Assembly (NCBI GenBank): GCA_000310025.1
Contig: FN647768.1
Location: forward strand, 368,497-409,944
DNA length: 41,448 nt
Source: Ectocarpus siliculosus
Taxonomy: Eukaryota > Sar > Phaeophyceae > Ectocarpales > Ectocarpaceae
Direction: 5' to 3'
Below the pieces are notes generated by a model that made no database searches, was not told the DNA's origin, and worked only from the letters and a program-made list of their open reading frames with translations. Shown piece by piece: positions 10,101 to 16,192 of this stretch. The position numbers were made by a program, and so were the translations under genes. Every line of letters begins with the position of its first letter. The first letter of the stretch is position 1.

Positions 10101-11258
10101 TTTGGCATACGACCCCGTAAGCACGATCTCTTCTCGACGACGCTCCCATTCGGCATAATCAAAAGGACGTACGTTACGACCCAAGTACTTGTGTGTCTTA
10201 GGATCGGTTGCAGCCATGATTTTGTCATACGACGTCATATCCCCAAACAACTTCGCTTTTTCAGACATCATAAATTGCTCACCACATGAATAACGTACCC
10301 CCAGTACGTCAAAAGCCGAGGGAGTCCATTGCGAGAACACAGACGGAGGTTTCCAGAAGAGGAGGACATCATCCGAAGCGTACTCGCATTTGTCATCAAA
10401 CGGCGGAGCCGGTGCAGGGCGGAGGGGCAAAGAGCGGGCACCAGGCACGGGCGGGGGTGAGCCAAGCGGACGGGTCCTCATCTCCGACGGGGAGGACCCA
10501 GAAAGCGAGGGAGGAGCGGGCGAAGTCGTTCCGGTCCATGATCCGGAGGGCGGCCTACGAGCGGCGGCTCCGGCGAGGTCAATGTTAGCAGAGGCCATTC
10601 GGCTATGAGAGACCCGTTCGTTAGGAGAAGTCTTTCCTGCGGCAGACGAATGTGCGTGAATGGACGCAGGGCGCTCTGGACTACTCCCCCGTGACAAAGG
10701 AGCCGAACCTTCCACCGAATGGTGGGCACTACCATCCGATCCCGATGGCAGTGGTGCAGTCAGCACGTTGTGGGCAGCAGAGGAAGACGCATTCGTATCA
10801 GGTGCTGTCACACGGGGGCAGCGGACGGTCGAAGACAACGAAAGCTGCGAAAGAGAAGGAGAATCGACAGGATCCCCGGCGAATGTAGAAGAAGGCTCGT
10901 GTGCTATCCGAGAAGAGGCCCGGCTGACAACACCAGAAGAGTCTTGGCGAACAGTAGTAGACGAGGTTCTTGTTCCTTCTGTAACCCGAGACGACGAGGT
11001 GAGCAGGGGTGAACCGCTCGACGTCTTACCTCCCTGTCGCCCACACCACAAAGGTTGTGCCGGAGTGGGTTTGTCATGTCCAATACCAGCAGACGATGAG
11101 GCGGGCGATGAGGAGGCGGGCCGAGAAACTAAACGTGATTGGGGGACATCGGGAGTATCCAAAGAAGTAGGCTGTACACGAACATCTTGGGAGACTCCAA
11201 AAGGGTGCACGGTGGTTGCTGTTGACGGTAGTACCGGCTGAACTCCGCCATCGGCAAG
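4128..11258 (-). CDS. pol: Pol polyprotein (NADAR-PR-RT-RH-IN-chromodomain-Tudor-like)
   Basis: The frame is open from the codon after the Gag UGA (11258) to the stop at 4128-4130. It is in the same frame as Gag and has no ATG for its first 220 or so codons, so it probably depends on readthrough rather than its own start. Numbering here counts from the GTG at 11210. Ser/Pro-rich disorder spans 1-275 and NADAR about 282-437. Retropepsin has D557-S-G and LLGRD near 640. RT spans about 870-1110 with YLDD at 1062-1065. RNase H spans about 1212-1335 (D1217, E1259, D1284, D1327). A Ser/Pro-rich linker covers 1336-1640. Integrase has H1738, H1744, C1774, C1777, D1807, D1869, E1905 and GPY at 2064-2066. 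The chromodomain spans about 2155-2216 and a Tudor/agenet-like fold about 2266-2322. All visible catalytic residues are intact. Confidence 0.95.
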   Translation of the reverse strand, partial: LADGGVQPVLPSTATTVHPFGVSQDVRVQPTSLDTPDVPQSRLVSRPASSSPASSSAGIGHDKPTPAQPLWCGRQGGKTSSGSPLLTSSSRVTEGTRTSSTTVRQDSSGVVSRASSRIAHEPSSTFAGDPVDSPSLSQLSLSSTVRCPRVTAPDTNASSSAAHNVLTAPLPSGSDGSAHHSVEGSAPLSRGSSPERPASIHAHSSAAGKTSPNERVSHSRMASANIDLAGAAARRPPSGSWTGTTSPAPPSLSGSSPSEMRTRPLGSPPPVPGARSLPLRPAPAPPFDDKCEYASDDVLLFWKPPSVFSQWTPSAFDVLGVRYSCGEQFMMSEKAKLFGDMTSYDKIMAATDPKTHKYLGRNVRPFDYAEWERRREEIVLTGSYAKFAQNHDMKQHLLETGTRLLAEASPFDRVWGIGMSACFPEASISSKWASSGKNLLGKALMEVRRLLRDHPLSGEALSASTSPTPPISQPLPHGRRRIHEVATAAGSSSREDRGEDPACLRLDAPGDHAPGVHLVASTSACADQPPLLEHGPDLVGGTLLLDSDSYTTRVLLHGGPTATSQLARVALLDSGSPASFVSDSVVTAMIAAGALTAGSVRVSPSRRWGGFGDGPALVTTRSVRLTVNFLRGARATASLAVWACVVPDAAMGHAVLLGRDSWMRFNSRVFTTLPHPGPDGRVMGELTLSPRFTAGACVYATQDDAPASSFHLKYAGSSGISLGPEPALVEVDLVRSSGMPALIGEYLVSFRPEVGALSSPDAFVSNGLQRIPLAGCAELEPGDVIGVSAAPLLRVPVETLKAAPSSTPTAPPSSTSPHRVNAVGPKSGNRRSPDPASAPPPPKPPPQELLDRFSEAQRSSFLRLWTRLPAHMHDIAFDLHNPGWTPEAIDRLADALVEYSDVFSTSKTDFGSCTVMPFTLSVPAGTKPVASRPYRINPLMQKKVDAVLDQYLAAGLIQHSTSPWASPLVVIPKKDGSVRITVNYKRLNALVDLDGQPLPRVDGILDSLYTGKVFSIFDLNSAFHQIVCDEDTVPLTAFCTPTQLFEWLRMPQGANASPSWFVKVINRVVHGLERVLAYLDDVICFDEEPLGHVLNMIEFFKRLRQYNLKLSPGKARVGATHANFLGHTISPAGVSPDGVKVRALTHMPPPTNVKQLRSLLGGLSYYRKFLQNLATKVRPLNSLLKQGVPFKYTPGMVKVVKTLLSELARPPILVFPDWAAVEDNSRPLRLCSDACIDGFGASLEQEQLDGSVRPIVYISRATLPAERNWTVLDLEAGGIVWAIKRLRGYLWSTKFIIYSDHKALESIGKVGEHNARVQRWLEFLSNFTYTLKYRKGSANGNADFLSRLPLPAQDTDTTGPDCIDGVDHAGVFLIRACGLNYHSSSTPEVGLGGLRPPCSAGVFSPPALQPSDFGDFRRHHPRLLDVRSDSPIDYQDSRRSSGVFVVSHVFASPVPVSCLAPATSRGMSPAASLANRYVHVLSSLPERGPLISSRTRAKTTAASGGTVTGPTYFERQPRATIVPRASSTARRPSRSRSTNKTIRTGTRPLPSSATPTSAFSSTASAPQVPSSASARAASSVLPSIQVSPGTSPRPMPPPEVTPRSATSPLVDAPRSPASSVGSLVSGLEPTDLDPSHLRACVQSFGTVDWAREQQRESECVVAMRFLSRGSPSPPPSDLLTLSAPLRSPRLNDVLALAAKTRLHTTDENVTLLVHKPAPSPIGRSGGRTTRLPDTGVPRVYVPMLMRPWVLHACHTAASFHLGVHRTQRLLERFYWWIGLDRSVRWWLRACLVCQARKTSRQTARWPVIAMPLPQGPGTVVGVDFFGPLPVTAKGNSYILLFTDRFSRRADMFAVTAAEFTAKGTAHIFVNQYMTKWGCPTTLLSDNGLHFCSKLSMAIYEMMKIKKVTTSSYHPQTNGGTERVNHTMAQMLAVVVNEQQNDWDIHLPHVEFAYNNSVNQSTGLAPNEIHIGRIPRLPLSVFDHPTVGGHQSLARDQLEYCNLAVDRQRRAYDLVREYNALKISRVERRNSSLLDAIHKLPQFTVGGWAWVYNTAATIRQGVRNDTDHQVLKAKFALSWTGPYKVLAVGPASADATPDGSPLARKLLYLDLPSDLSGPAARCRVSVLRCKPCRNPYEKDDLPQSLPAELSRYVLHSFGDKCPPFHVTADDVSVPVGRLEVDYISGHQLVRGRSGVLAVLYQTHWLGLTTPSWERESDLDQFRRHILLYWSREVCQSKQGNRTYRVARTRAAQRELARNRGERYLPPGADLVLHATWLRRFSISPLPVGARLWYKARDGLWWAGRIGAHQDGSYIVRFLDDPGPSVLPLPAHLYSTALDAVCGSWCLEKHRSRPLGDARNRTPHITDSLPSAVPNLSS
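4245..4415 (-). other. Tudor/agenet-like domain at the Pol C-terminus
   Basis: Pol residues about 2266-2322 follow the pattern G-x-x-L-W-Y-K-A-R-D-G-L-W-W-A-G-R-I, then D-G-S-Y-I-V-R-F-L-D-D. This matches the beta-barrel pattern of Tudor/agenet or SH3-like chromatin readers (GxxVxAxxxDGxWYxGxI...YxVxFDD). It would sit behind the chromodomain on integrase. The call is pattern-based and needs a profile search. Confidence 0.6.
4563..4748 (-). other. Chromodomain of integrase
   Basis: Pol residues about 2155-2216 start VGRLEVDYI, continue through a strand ending VLYQTHWLGL, then SWERESDL and ILLYWSRE. This is the chromodomain pattern (VExIxxxR...YLVKWxGY...TWExxxxL...Ixxy). In chromoviruses this module directs integration toward marked chromatin. 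Confidence 0.8.
5211..6023 (-). other. Integrase: zinc-binding domain and DDE core
   Basis: The HHCC finger (CHTAASFHLG ... CLVCQ) is followed by VGVDFFGP, LLSDNGLHF and NGGTERVNH. These give D1807, D1869 and E1905 with the D-E spacing of exactly 35 residues typical of retroviral and Ty3 integrases. The GPY/F motif (SWTGPYKVL) lies downstream. Confidence 0.95.
7206..8603 (-). other. Reverse transcriptase and RNase H
   Basis: The RT core reads SPWASPLVVIPKKDGSVR, then FSIFDLNSAFHQI (catalytic D1002), LRMPQGANASPSWF and VLAYLDDVICF (active site YLDD). The connection region FLGHTISPAGVSPDGVKV follows. RNase H supplies LCSDACIDGFGASL, VLDLEAGGIVWAI, IIYSDHKALE and GSANGNADFLSR. The order and motifs are typical of Ty3/gypsy. 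Confidence 0.97.
9231..9632 (-). other. Retropepsin-type aspartic protease
   Basis: Pol residues about 527-660 contain ARVALLDSGSPASFVS, with DSG in place of the more common DTG, and the later strand HAVLLGRDSWM typical of the retropepsin fold. It would mature the Gag-Pol products. Confidence 0.85.
9900..10367 (-). other. NADAR domain (YbiA/RibX-like) within Pol
   Basis: Pol residues about 282-437 match the NADAR pattern in order. VLLFWKPPSVFSQW and the strand before VRYSCGEQFMMSEKA correspond to FSNFYPxxF and YxTxEHYFQAxKA. Then come YDKIMAATDPKTHKYLGRNV, a W-x2-R-R region, YAKFAQN, HLLETGTRLLAEASPFD, RVWGIG and GKNLLGKALMEVRRLL. The helix glutamate and the C-terminal GxNxLGKxLMxVR are present. 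Known NADAR proteins remove ADP-ribose from guanine bases or act on riboflavin-pathway intermediates. In this element the substrate is unknown; reversal of nucleic-acid ADP-ribosylation during the retroelement cycle is inference. Confidence 0.87.
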
Positions 11259-11261
11259 TCA
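11256..11261 (-). promoter_or_regulatory. Candidate stop-codon readthrough site between Gag and Pol
   Basis: On the element strand the junction reads AAA TGA CTT GCC. Gag ends at this TGA, and the same frame continues without interruption into Pol for about 2,376 codons. The UGA-C context is known to be leaky in other readthrough systems (UGA CUA type); here the third base after C differs. There is no ATG for about 220 codons of Pol. Confidence 0.65.
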
Positions 11262-14200
11262 TTTCTTACCCTTCCAGCCCCTCTTAGCCGAAGTGGAAGT
11301 CTCCGACGAGGATTCTGTGTGTGAGGACTGTTTCATGTCCGATGTGTCAAATGAGCGGCGGGCTCGTCCGGAGGAGTGATTACGGGGTGGGTTGCGTCCT
11401 GTAGGGCGTCTATACGAGGTCATGCGCTTTTTCCACCGACTCCAAAGTGCGGGATCTTTTTCCATGCAGAGCTTGATGTCATTGTTAAGCAGGCCTGTGG
11501 CGTTAATGAAACCACGAGTACAGGATTTGAAGGAGTGATCTTCGCCTAAGCAGTTGAGGCACTTGCCCTTGTACAGCCGAAGCGCGTTGCGGCGGTCTTC
11601 AGCTGAGACCAAGGGGGTGAACAATGGCGGATCATTCTTGGTTAGAGCCATCTCACTAGCGACATTGTACACCTCTTGAAAGTGTCCTTGCAACGGCCAG
11701 TCGCTGTAGTGCAACAGAAAAGGGTCCCGATCATCATTAGGCAGAGGGTCAACACTCATCACCGCAGCCGAAGAACCTCGGCTCCACGAAGGGGTCACCG
11801 ACGAATGCAACGCCGAAGAAGCTACAGCACGCGAAACCGCAGACGAACTCCTAGCATTCGTGGAAGACACCGAAAAAAAATCGTCCCCATGTACCGCCGG
11901 CGTGTGCGCGAATGCCCGCTTGTCCAACACATCCCACATGTCGTCCAAACACGAAGCATGTCGCCCAAAAGGGGCTTCCATGGAGAGCTGCTCATCCTTG
12001 TACACCTGTCCAGACACTACGGGAAACTGCTTCAACATGGAGTCTCGAACAGCTATCTGCACTTGTGCATCCGAAGGCTTGAACGCGTGATGAGAAACCA
12101 TGACAGTCATGGCCAGAGCCTTATAGCGACGAATGTATTCTCCGTACGTCTCGCCGGTGGACACGCCAAAACTACGAAGGCGATCGATCCCCGAGCTCTT
12201 GTCTTGAGTGTCCCAGGCGGCCGCCAATTTCTGGATAAAGAACGCGTACGTCGAGGGCCCGGCCGGTTCCTTGCGCAGATGGTTTTCTACCTGTTGGAAA
12301 GTGGCATCAATAAATTCCAGCGTGGCACGGTTGGTGGTTTGACCTTCAACGACAGCAGCACGAACACGTTTGCGCAACAACGGAAGCCATCCTGCGACCC
12401 AGGTGGAGGAAGCGAAAGTCTGCTTGCGTTTGACGTCGCTTTTGTTGAGGATCTCGGTGACCACGCCCTTGCAGCTAGACGCGAAACGAGCAAATTCATC
12501 AGGATCAGAACCAAGGGGCAAGCGTGTGACACTATCAAGTTGTTCCGGCTTCAGCTTGTCCATCTTGTCTTGAATGCGGATGGTGTCGGCCTCCGCTGCA
12601 GCGGCGTCCGCAGCGTCCAAAGCCTCCTGCCTCGTCCTCGCCCCCGTGGAAGACAAAGGCAAGCTAGCATCATCCTGAGGCAACGGCGATGTCGCGTTGG
12701 CCGGTGACGCCATGACGTGGCCGGTCGCCGGGCGAGGATCGATCAGGATAGACGTACGCGGGAGGGGGGGGGGCACCACCAAAGGCTGTTGTAGCAGAAC
12801 TGGGGCGGTCGACGCTGATGACACCACCAAAGGCTGTTGCGGCAGAGCTGGGGCGGCCGGCGCTGATGACGATGACACTGCCGTGGTCCTGGCAGCTGCC
12901 TCATCGTGAACCTCGTACCCTGAACGAACTCCCGAGGAACTCGAAGCGTGGTCTTGCAATGGTGCCAAATGCGCCCGTGACGAAAAGGGAGGGGCAGAAG
13001 GTGGCATGCTAGGGGCGTTCGAGGGCACAGAAGGTGGTACATTCGAGTCGGCAGCAGCATCCACAACTTGGCCAGGCGTTTGCGCGCGCAGGAGAGTGAG
13101 CACTTGTTCCAACAGCATTTCAGTACGGGAAGCCGAAGTCGAGGCGTGTGATGCAGCATTGCGTGGTGAACCAACCCGTTCGTCCAAAAGCAAGGAAGAT
13201 GTGGGCTGATCTACCACGGTGTGTGTAGGGGCATGGCTTTTAACCGCGGCGGAATGTTCACGAAGTTGCATGTTGGCAAGTTTGAACGCCAAAGTAGACA
13301 CGGGCGGTGGTCCTACATCAGCGGGGGGGGGCAAAACCGGTGGCGAAGAACAGAGTGAACCATCTTCTGAGGCAGTCTTACGTTCCCCCAACAGCCCAGA
13401 ACTACGAAAATCACACCGATCATACTGCACTTGCCTGCGACCCCGACCTGACTTCCGCCGCCCTTTGCCCCCTCGACCGCTGTCCGAGCTGGTCGCCCTG
13501 CTGTTGCCCCCGCTCCTCGTCGGGCTCCGGCTGCGGCTACGCCTACGCGAAGGCGTGTTGCTCCCGCGGCGGTCGCTGCTCCGGCTGCGACCACGCCGAG
13601 ACGAAGGTGCGTGACGTGGCTGGCGGTCGGTGCTCCGGCTCCGGCTCCGGCTCTCGCGGTGTCGACGCTTGGACGAAGATTCCGCGTACCCCCGCCCGCC
13701 ATCTTCAACACCCGGCCCTCGCGAAGTGCGCTCGGCCGTCCCGCTCTTGGCCGTGGGGGCTTGATCACCCCAACGGCTCCTCCGGCTGGCGGAGGCAGGA
13801 GCCGCCGACAGACTGTAGTCCTTGGTCCCTCCGGAACCATGCGCACGGCGTGCAGAATCCTGCTGTGGGAGCTGCAGATCATGCTGAAAATCGTCGTTGG
13901 TTGCCGTACGAGCGAGCGGCAACCGAATGCCCCCGTTGTGCACCACCACCGCGGTTCCCTGGGGACCCTCGGTGAAGGAAGCCCTACGGAGAGCAGACAC
14001 TAACAGAAACACACTCTGTCGTATGGACGGTTCTAACTGGTCGAGGAACGGACTCGATACAAGATGTGCAAAACCAAGGTCTGTATAAGAGTCAGGACAG
14101 CGGTCACGCACGATGTGTTGGAGGCCAGCCCACGCAAAAAGGGCACTAGTTCGGTCAGCATCATGGAAGGTGATCACATCTGTGGGCGTGGAAAGGGGGC

Positions 14201-15119
14201 GGGACAGAAACGCTGTGTCTTCTGCGTGAAACCTGTACTCCTCGGCTTCGTCGTCTGACGCGCCGTCGGCATCCCCGGCCGGCCCACCCAGCGTCACAGA
14301 AAACTGGGGAGCAGCAGCCACTTCCGGTGCCGCCTGGGGCGTGGGAGGGGGCACGACACGACGACGGGCGGGTCGCGAAAGCAAAGTTGAAGCTTGCGGC
14401 CGGCGCCCGAGGTCCTCCAGCCGTGATCGGAGCGCCCCTTGCTTCGCCCTAGCAGCCCGGACATACTCCTCGCGCGCCGCTAGTTCCGCTTTCTTCTGTG
14501 CAGCAGCCCGAGCAGCCTCGCGCTCCTCCTCCTGCTTCCTCGCAGCCTCCGCCAGAGCAGCCTCACGCTCCTCCTCCTGCCTCCTCGCAGCTTCCGCCAG
14601 AGCAGCCTCACGCTCCTTCGCCTGCTTCCTCGCAGCCTCCGCCAGAGCAGCCTGACGCTCCTCCTCCTGCTTCCTCGCATCATCCGCCAGAGCAGCCTCA
14701 CGCTCCTCCAGCAGCTTCCGCTCTTCCGCCGCCGCTACCTCGCTAGCCAGACCGCGGTGCCACATCTCGGTCAATTCTTGAAAGGCGGCGAACTCATCTT
14801 GCGACAAGTGCATCACCATGTCTTCCTGCGGGAGCGAGAAAGGGCGAGCGCAAATGGGGGAACCAGGAGACAAACGAGCTGCCCTGACCACGTCGCGCAG
14901 GGAGATCCGTCCCGCGGTGTACGCTTGTTCCAGGTCCGCCGGATCCGCCGTGGCGATGTTGTACCTCAGGTCATCAGCTGCGGACGCGCCTGGAGTGGAC
15001 TCGCTCTCGTCGCCCGTCCCGGCCCCGGCAAGCAGCTCCGCGGTGGACGGCTCGCCCTCGGCCTCGTAATCGAGGATTTCCTCATTGCCGTCCATCAGTT
15101 CCACATATCCGCTGGACAT
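11259..15119 (-). CDS. gag: Gag polyprotein
   Basis: The chosen start is the ATG at 15119 (MSSGYVELMDGNEE), giving 1,286 residues. The same frame is open a further 576 nt upstream to a GTG at 15695, and may receive ribosomes by -1 slippage from the leader ORF. In order (counted from the GTG), it has an acidic N-terminal region and a coiled coil with five 15-residue repeats (about 330-404). An unidentified 500-610 region precedes an RS-rich stretch (about 678-755, many SRSR). Proline/serine linkers and a capsid-like helical region (about 1045-1270) follow, then one CCHC knuckle (C1379, C1382, H1387, C1392) and a basic tail. It forms the particle and binds RNA. It is unusually long for a Ty3-type Gag. 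Confidence 0.9.
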   Translation of the reverse strand: MSSGYVELMDGNEEILDYEAEGEPSTAELLAGAGTGDESESTPGASAADDLRYNIATADPADLEQAYTAGRISLRDVVRAARLSPGSPICARPFSLPQEDMVMHLSQDEFAAFQELTEMWHRGLASEVAAAEERKLLEEREAALADDARKQEEERQAALAEAARKQAKEREAALAEAARRQEEEREAALAEAARKQEEEREAARAAAQKKAELAAREEYVRAARAKQGALRSRLEDLGRRPQASTLLSRPARRRVVPPPTPQAAPEVAAAPQFSVTLGGPAGDADGASDDEAEEYRFHAEDTAFLSRPLSTPTDVITFHDADRTSALFAWAGLQHIVRDRCPDSYTDLGFAHLVSSPFLDQLEPSIRQSVFLLVSALRRASFTEGPQGTAVVVHNGGIRLPLARTATNDDFQHDLQLPQQDSARRAHGSGGTKDYSLSAAPASASRRSRWGDQAPTAKSGTAERTSRGPGVEDGGRGYAESSSKRRHRESRSRSRSTDRQPRHAPSSRRGRSRSSDRRGSNTPSRRRSRSRSPTRSGGNSRATSSDSGRGGKGRRKSGRGRRQVQYDRCDFRSSGLLGERKTASEDGSLCSSPPVLPPPADVGPPPVSTLAFKLANMQLREHSAAVKSHAPTHTVVDQPTSSLLLDERVGSPRNAASHASTSASRTEMLLEQVLTLLRAQTPGQVVDAAADSNVPPSVPSNAPSMPPSAPPFSSRAHLAPLQDHASSSSGVRSGYEVHDEAAARTTAVSSSSAPAAPALPQQPLVVSSASTAPVLLQQPLVVPPPLPRTSILIDPRPATGHVMASPANATSPLPQDDASLPLSSTGARTRQEALDAADAAAAEADTIRIQDKMDKLKPEQLDSVTRLPLGSDPDEFARFASSCKGVVTEILNKSDVKRKQTFASSTWVAGWLPLLRKRVRAAVVEGQTTNRATLEFIDATFQQVENHLRKEPAGPSTYAFFIQKLAAAWDTQDKSSGIDRLRSFGVSTGETYGEYIRRYKALAMTVMVSHHAFKPSDAQVQIAVRDSMLKQFPVVSGQVYKDEQLSMEAPFGRHASCLDDMWDVLDKRAFAHTPAVHGDDFFSVSSTNARSSSAVSRAVASSALHSSVTPSWSRGSSAAVMSVDPLPNDDRDPFLLHYSDWPLQGHFQEVYNVASEMALTKNDPPLFTPLVSAEDRRNALRLYKGKCLNCLGEDHSFKSCTRGFINATGLLNNDIKLCMEKDPALWSRWKKRMTSYRRPTGRNPPRNHSSGRARRSFDTSDMKQSSHTESSSETSTSAKRGWKGKK
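11520..11561 (-). other. Gag CCHC zinc knuckle
   Basis: CLNCLGEDHSFKSC fits CX2CX4HX4C exactly, the retroviral nucleocapsid knuckle that binds genomic RNA. Confidence 0.93.
14484..14708 (-). repeat. 45-bp tandem repeat encoding a 15-residue coiled coil
   Basis: Five units follow the pattern EEREAALAEAARKQE with small changes. The DNA repeats with a 45-bp period, in frame. Charged and alanine-rich periodicity predicts a long coiled coil, probably for Gag multimerisation. Confidence 0.9.
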
Positions 15120-15436
15120 GGTGTTCTCTTTTTTCAAAAAGACAGGGCCAGAGGAAGGGCAGCTACTATCGATTTTTACAAGTGCAGAACGGCCAGCAAC
15201 AGTAGATGTGTCACCCCCAACCGCTGTTGCGACAGCAGAACCGATTGCAGCGGAAACAGTAAAGCGGGGCGTAATCGCGGTAGAAGCAAACCGAGGTCCA
15301 TGCGAAAAACGGAGATACCCACAGGACAGCATACGTCCGGCGATAAAAGCTTGATGCACACGAGGTTGAAGCGGATCCAACCAAGCAGAAAAGGCGTCCA
15401 AAAGCACACCATGCCACGCATACACAGCAGTGGAAG

Positions 15437-16030
15437 CTAGCACAAAAGGACCGGTATTAAATGGGGACACGAGATTGTCCGACCAAAACACACGCAGAGC
15501 AGCACGGCGTTCCTCCGCAACGGGTGCCGAAGTGCGAGCAAAGACCGCTGTGGGTTTGCGGTGTTGAAAGGTTTCCAATTCGAATGCCTTGAGGGTGAAT
15601 GATGCTCCAAAAAAATTTCCATGTGATTGCGAAAAATGGAGGGAAGGCTGGTGGGGCGGCTGACACCCAATTTGTGTGCACACAATGCTCTCCACGTCGA
15701 AACAAGCGGAGTCAAATCGGAGAGCACCACAGGGAAATCCGCGGACATCGGCCGGTACGCCGGCATGAATGCAGTAGAAGTGGTAGCGGACGCGGGAAGC
15801 ATGCTATCATCTCGAGTCCCGCTACACAAAGACAGCAACTCCGGTTGCTTCATGCAAAGCGTGTCCGCCACCGAAATAACTTCATGGACCGCCGATGCAG
15901 ACAAAATAGCTTGGGAGGGGCGGCGAGCGTAGGAAAAATCACCTACAACATCGCGATGACCGCCGAGACGCGTATCCTTCGCAAGGTCCCAGTCCCGCGG
16001 GCGCTTAGCGAAAGCATCGCAAGCCAGCAT
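15437..16030 (-). CDS. Leader ORF of the retrotransposon (197 aa, unknown function)
   Basis: This ORF starts at the first AUG after the 5' LTR; no ATG occurs on the element strand between 16192 and 16030. It matches no family I recognise. Its last third overlaps the 5' extension of the Gag frame, which is open in the -1 frame relative to it. At 15608-15614 it contains U UUU UUG in phase, so a -1 slip would read straight into the Gag frame. Without a slip, translation stops at 15437. Alternatively one base of the seven-T run was gained or lost, and the true Gag simply begins at 16030. Confidence 0.55.
   Translation of the reverse strand: MLACDAFAKRPRDWDLAKDTRLGGHRDVVGDFSYARRPSQAILSASAVHEVISVADTLCMKQPELLSLCSGTRDDSMLPASATTSTAFMPAYRPMSADFPVVLSDLTPLVSTWRALCAHKLGVSRPTSLPSIFRNHMEIFLEHHSPSRHSNWKPFNTANPQRSLLALRHPLRRNAVLLCVCFGRTISCPHLIPVLLC
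15608..15614 (-). promoter_or_regulatory. Candidate -1 ribosomal slippery heptamer
   Basis: The element strand reads ATG GAA ATT TTT TTG GAG in the leader frame. The heptamer T TTT TTG therefore sits in the required X XXY YYZ phase. After a -1 slip the next codons are GGA GCA TCA, which is the Gag frame. I did not identify a pseudoknot downstream. Confidence 0.5.
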
Positions 16031-16173
16031 CCTCTACAAGAGAAGAAGCAGAGAAGGCTAAGTCTAGAATCTCGTGGGTGGTGAGACCAAATAACAAACA
16101 ACCCCGTGATTGTGAAGAAAGCGTGACAACAACACACAGCAGTGGAGGCCGCGTCCAGCACCCGCTTACCGTG

Positions 16174-16191
16174 TAATGCCAGCTGACGCCA
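16174..16191 (-). promoter_or_regulatory. Candidate primer-binding site
   Basis: On the element strand, one or two bases after the 5' LTR, the sequence reads TGGCGTCAGCTGGCATTA. The opening TGG fits the complement of a tRNA CCA end. The matching tRNA is not identified. Confidence 0.55.
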
Positions 16192-16192
16192 A

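Noticed and set aside
11208-11210. GTG as the start codon of Pol
   Set aside because: Non-AUG initiation is not needed; the frame is open back to the Gag stop, which points to readthrough.
11676-12707. 343-codon frame antisense to Gag
   Set aside because: It is an arginine-rich shadow of the Gag frame without recognisable domains.
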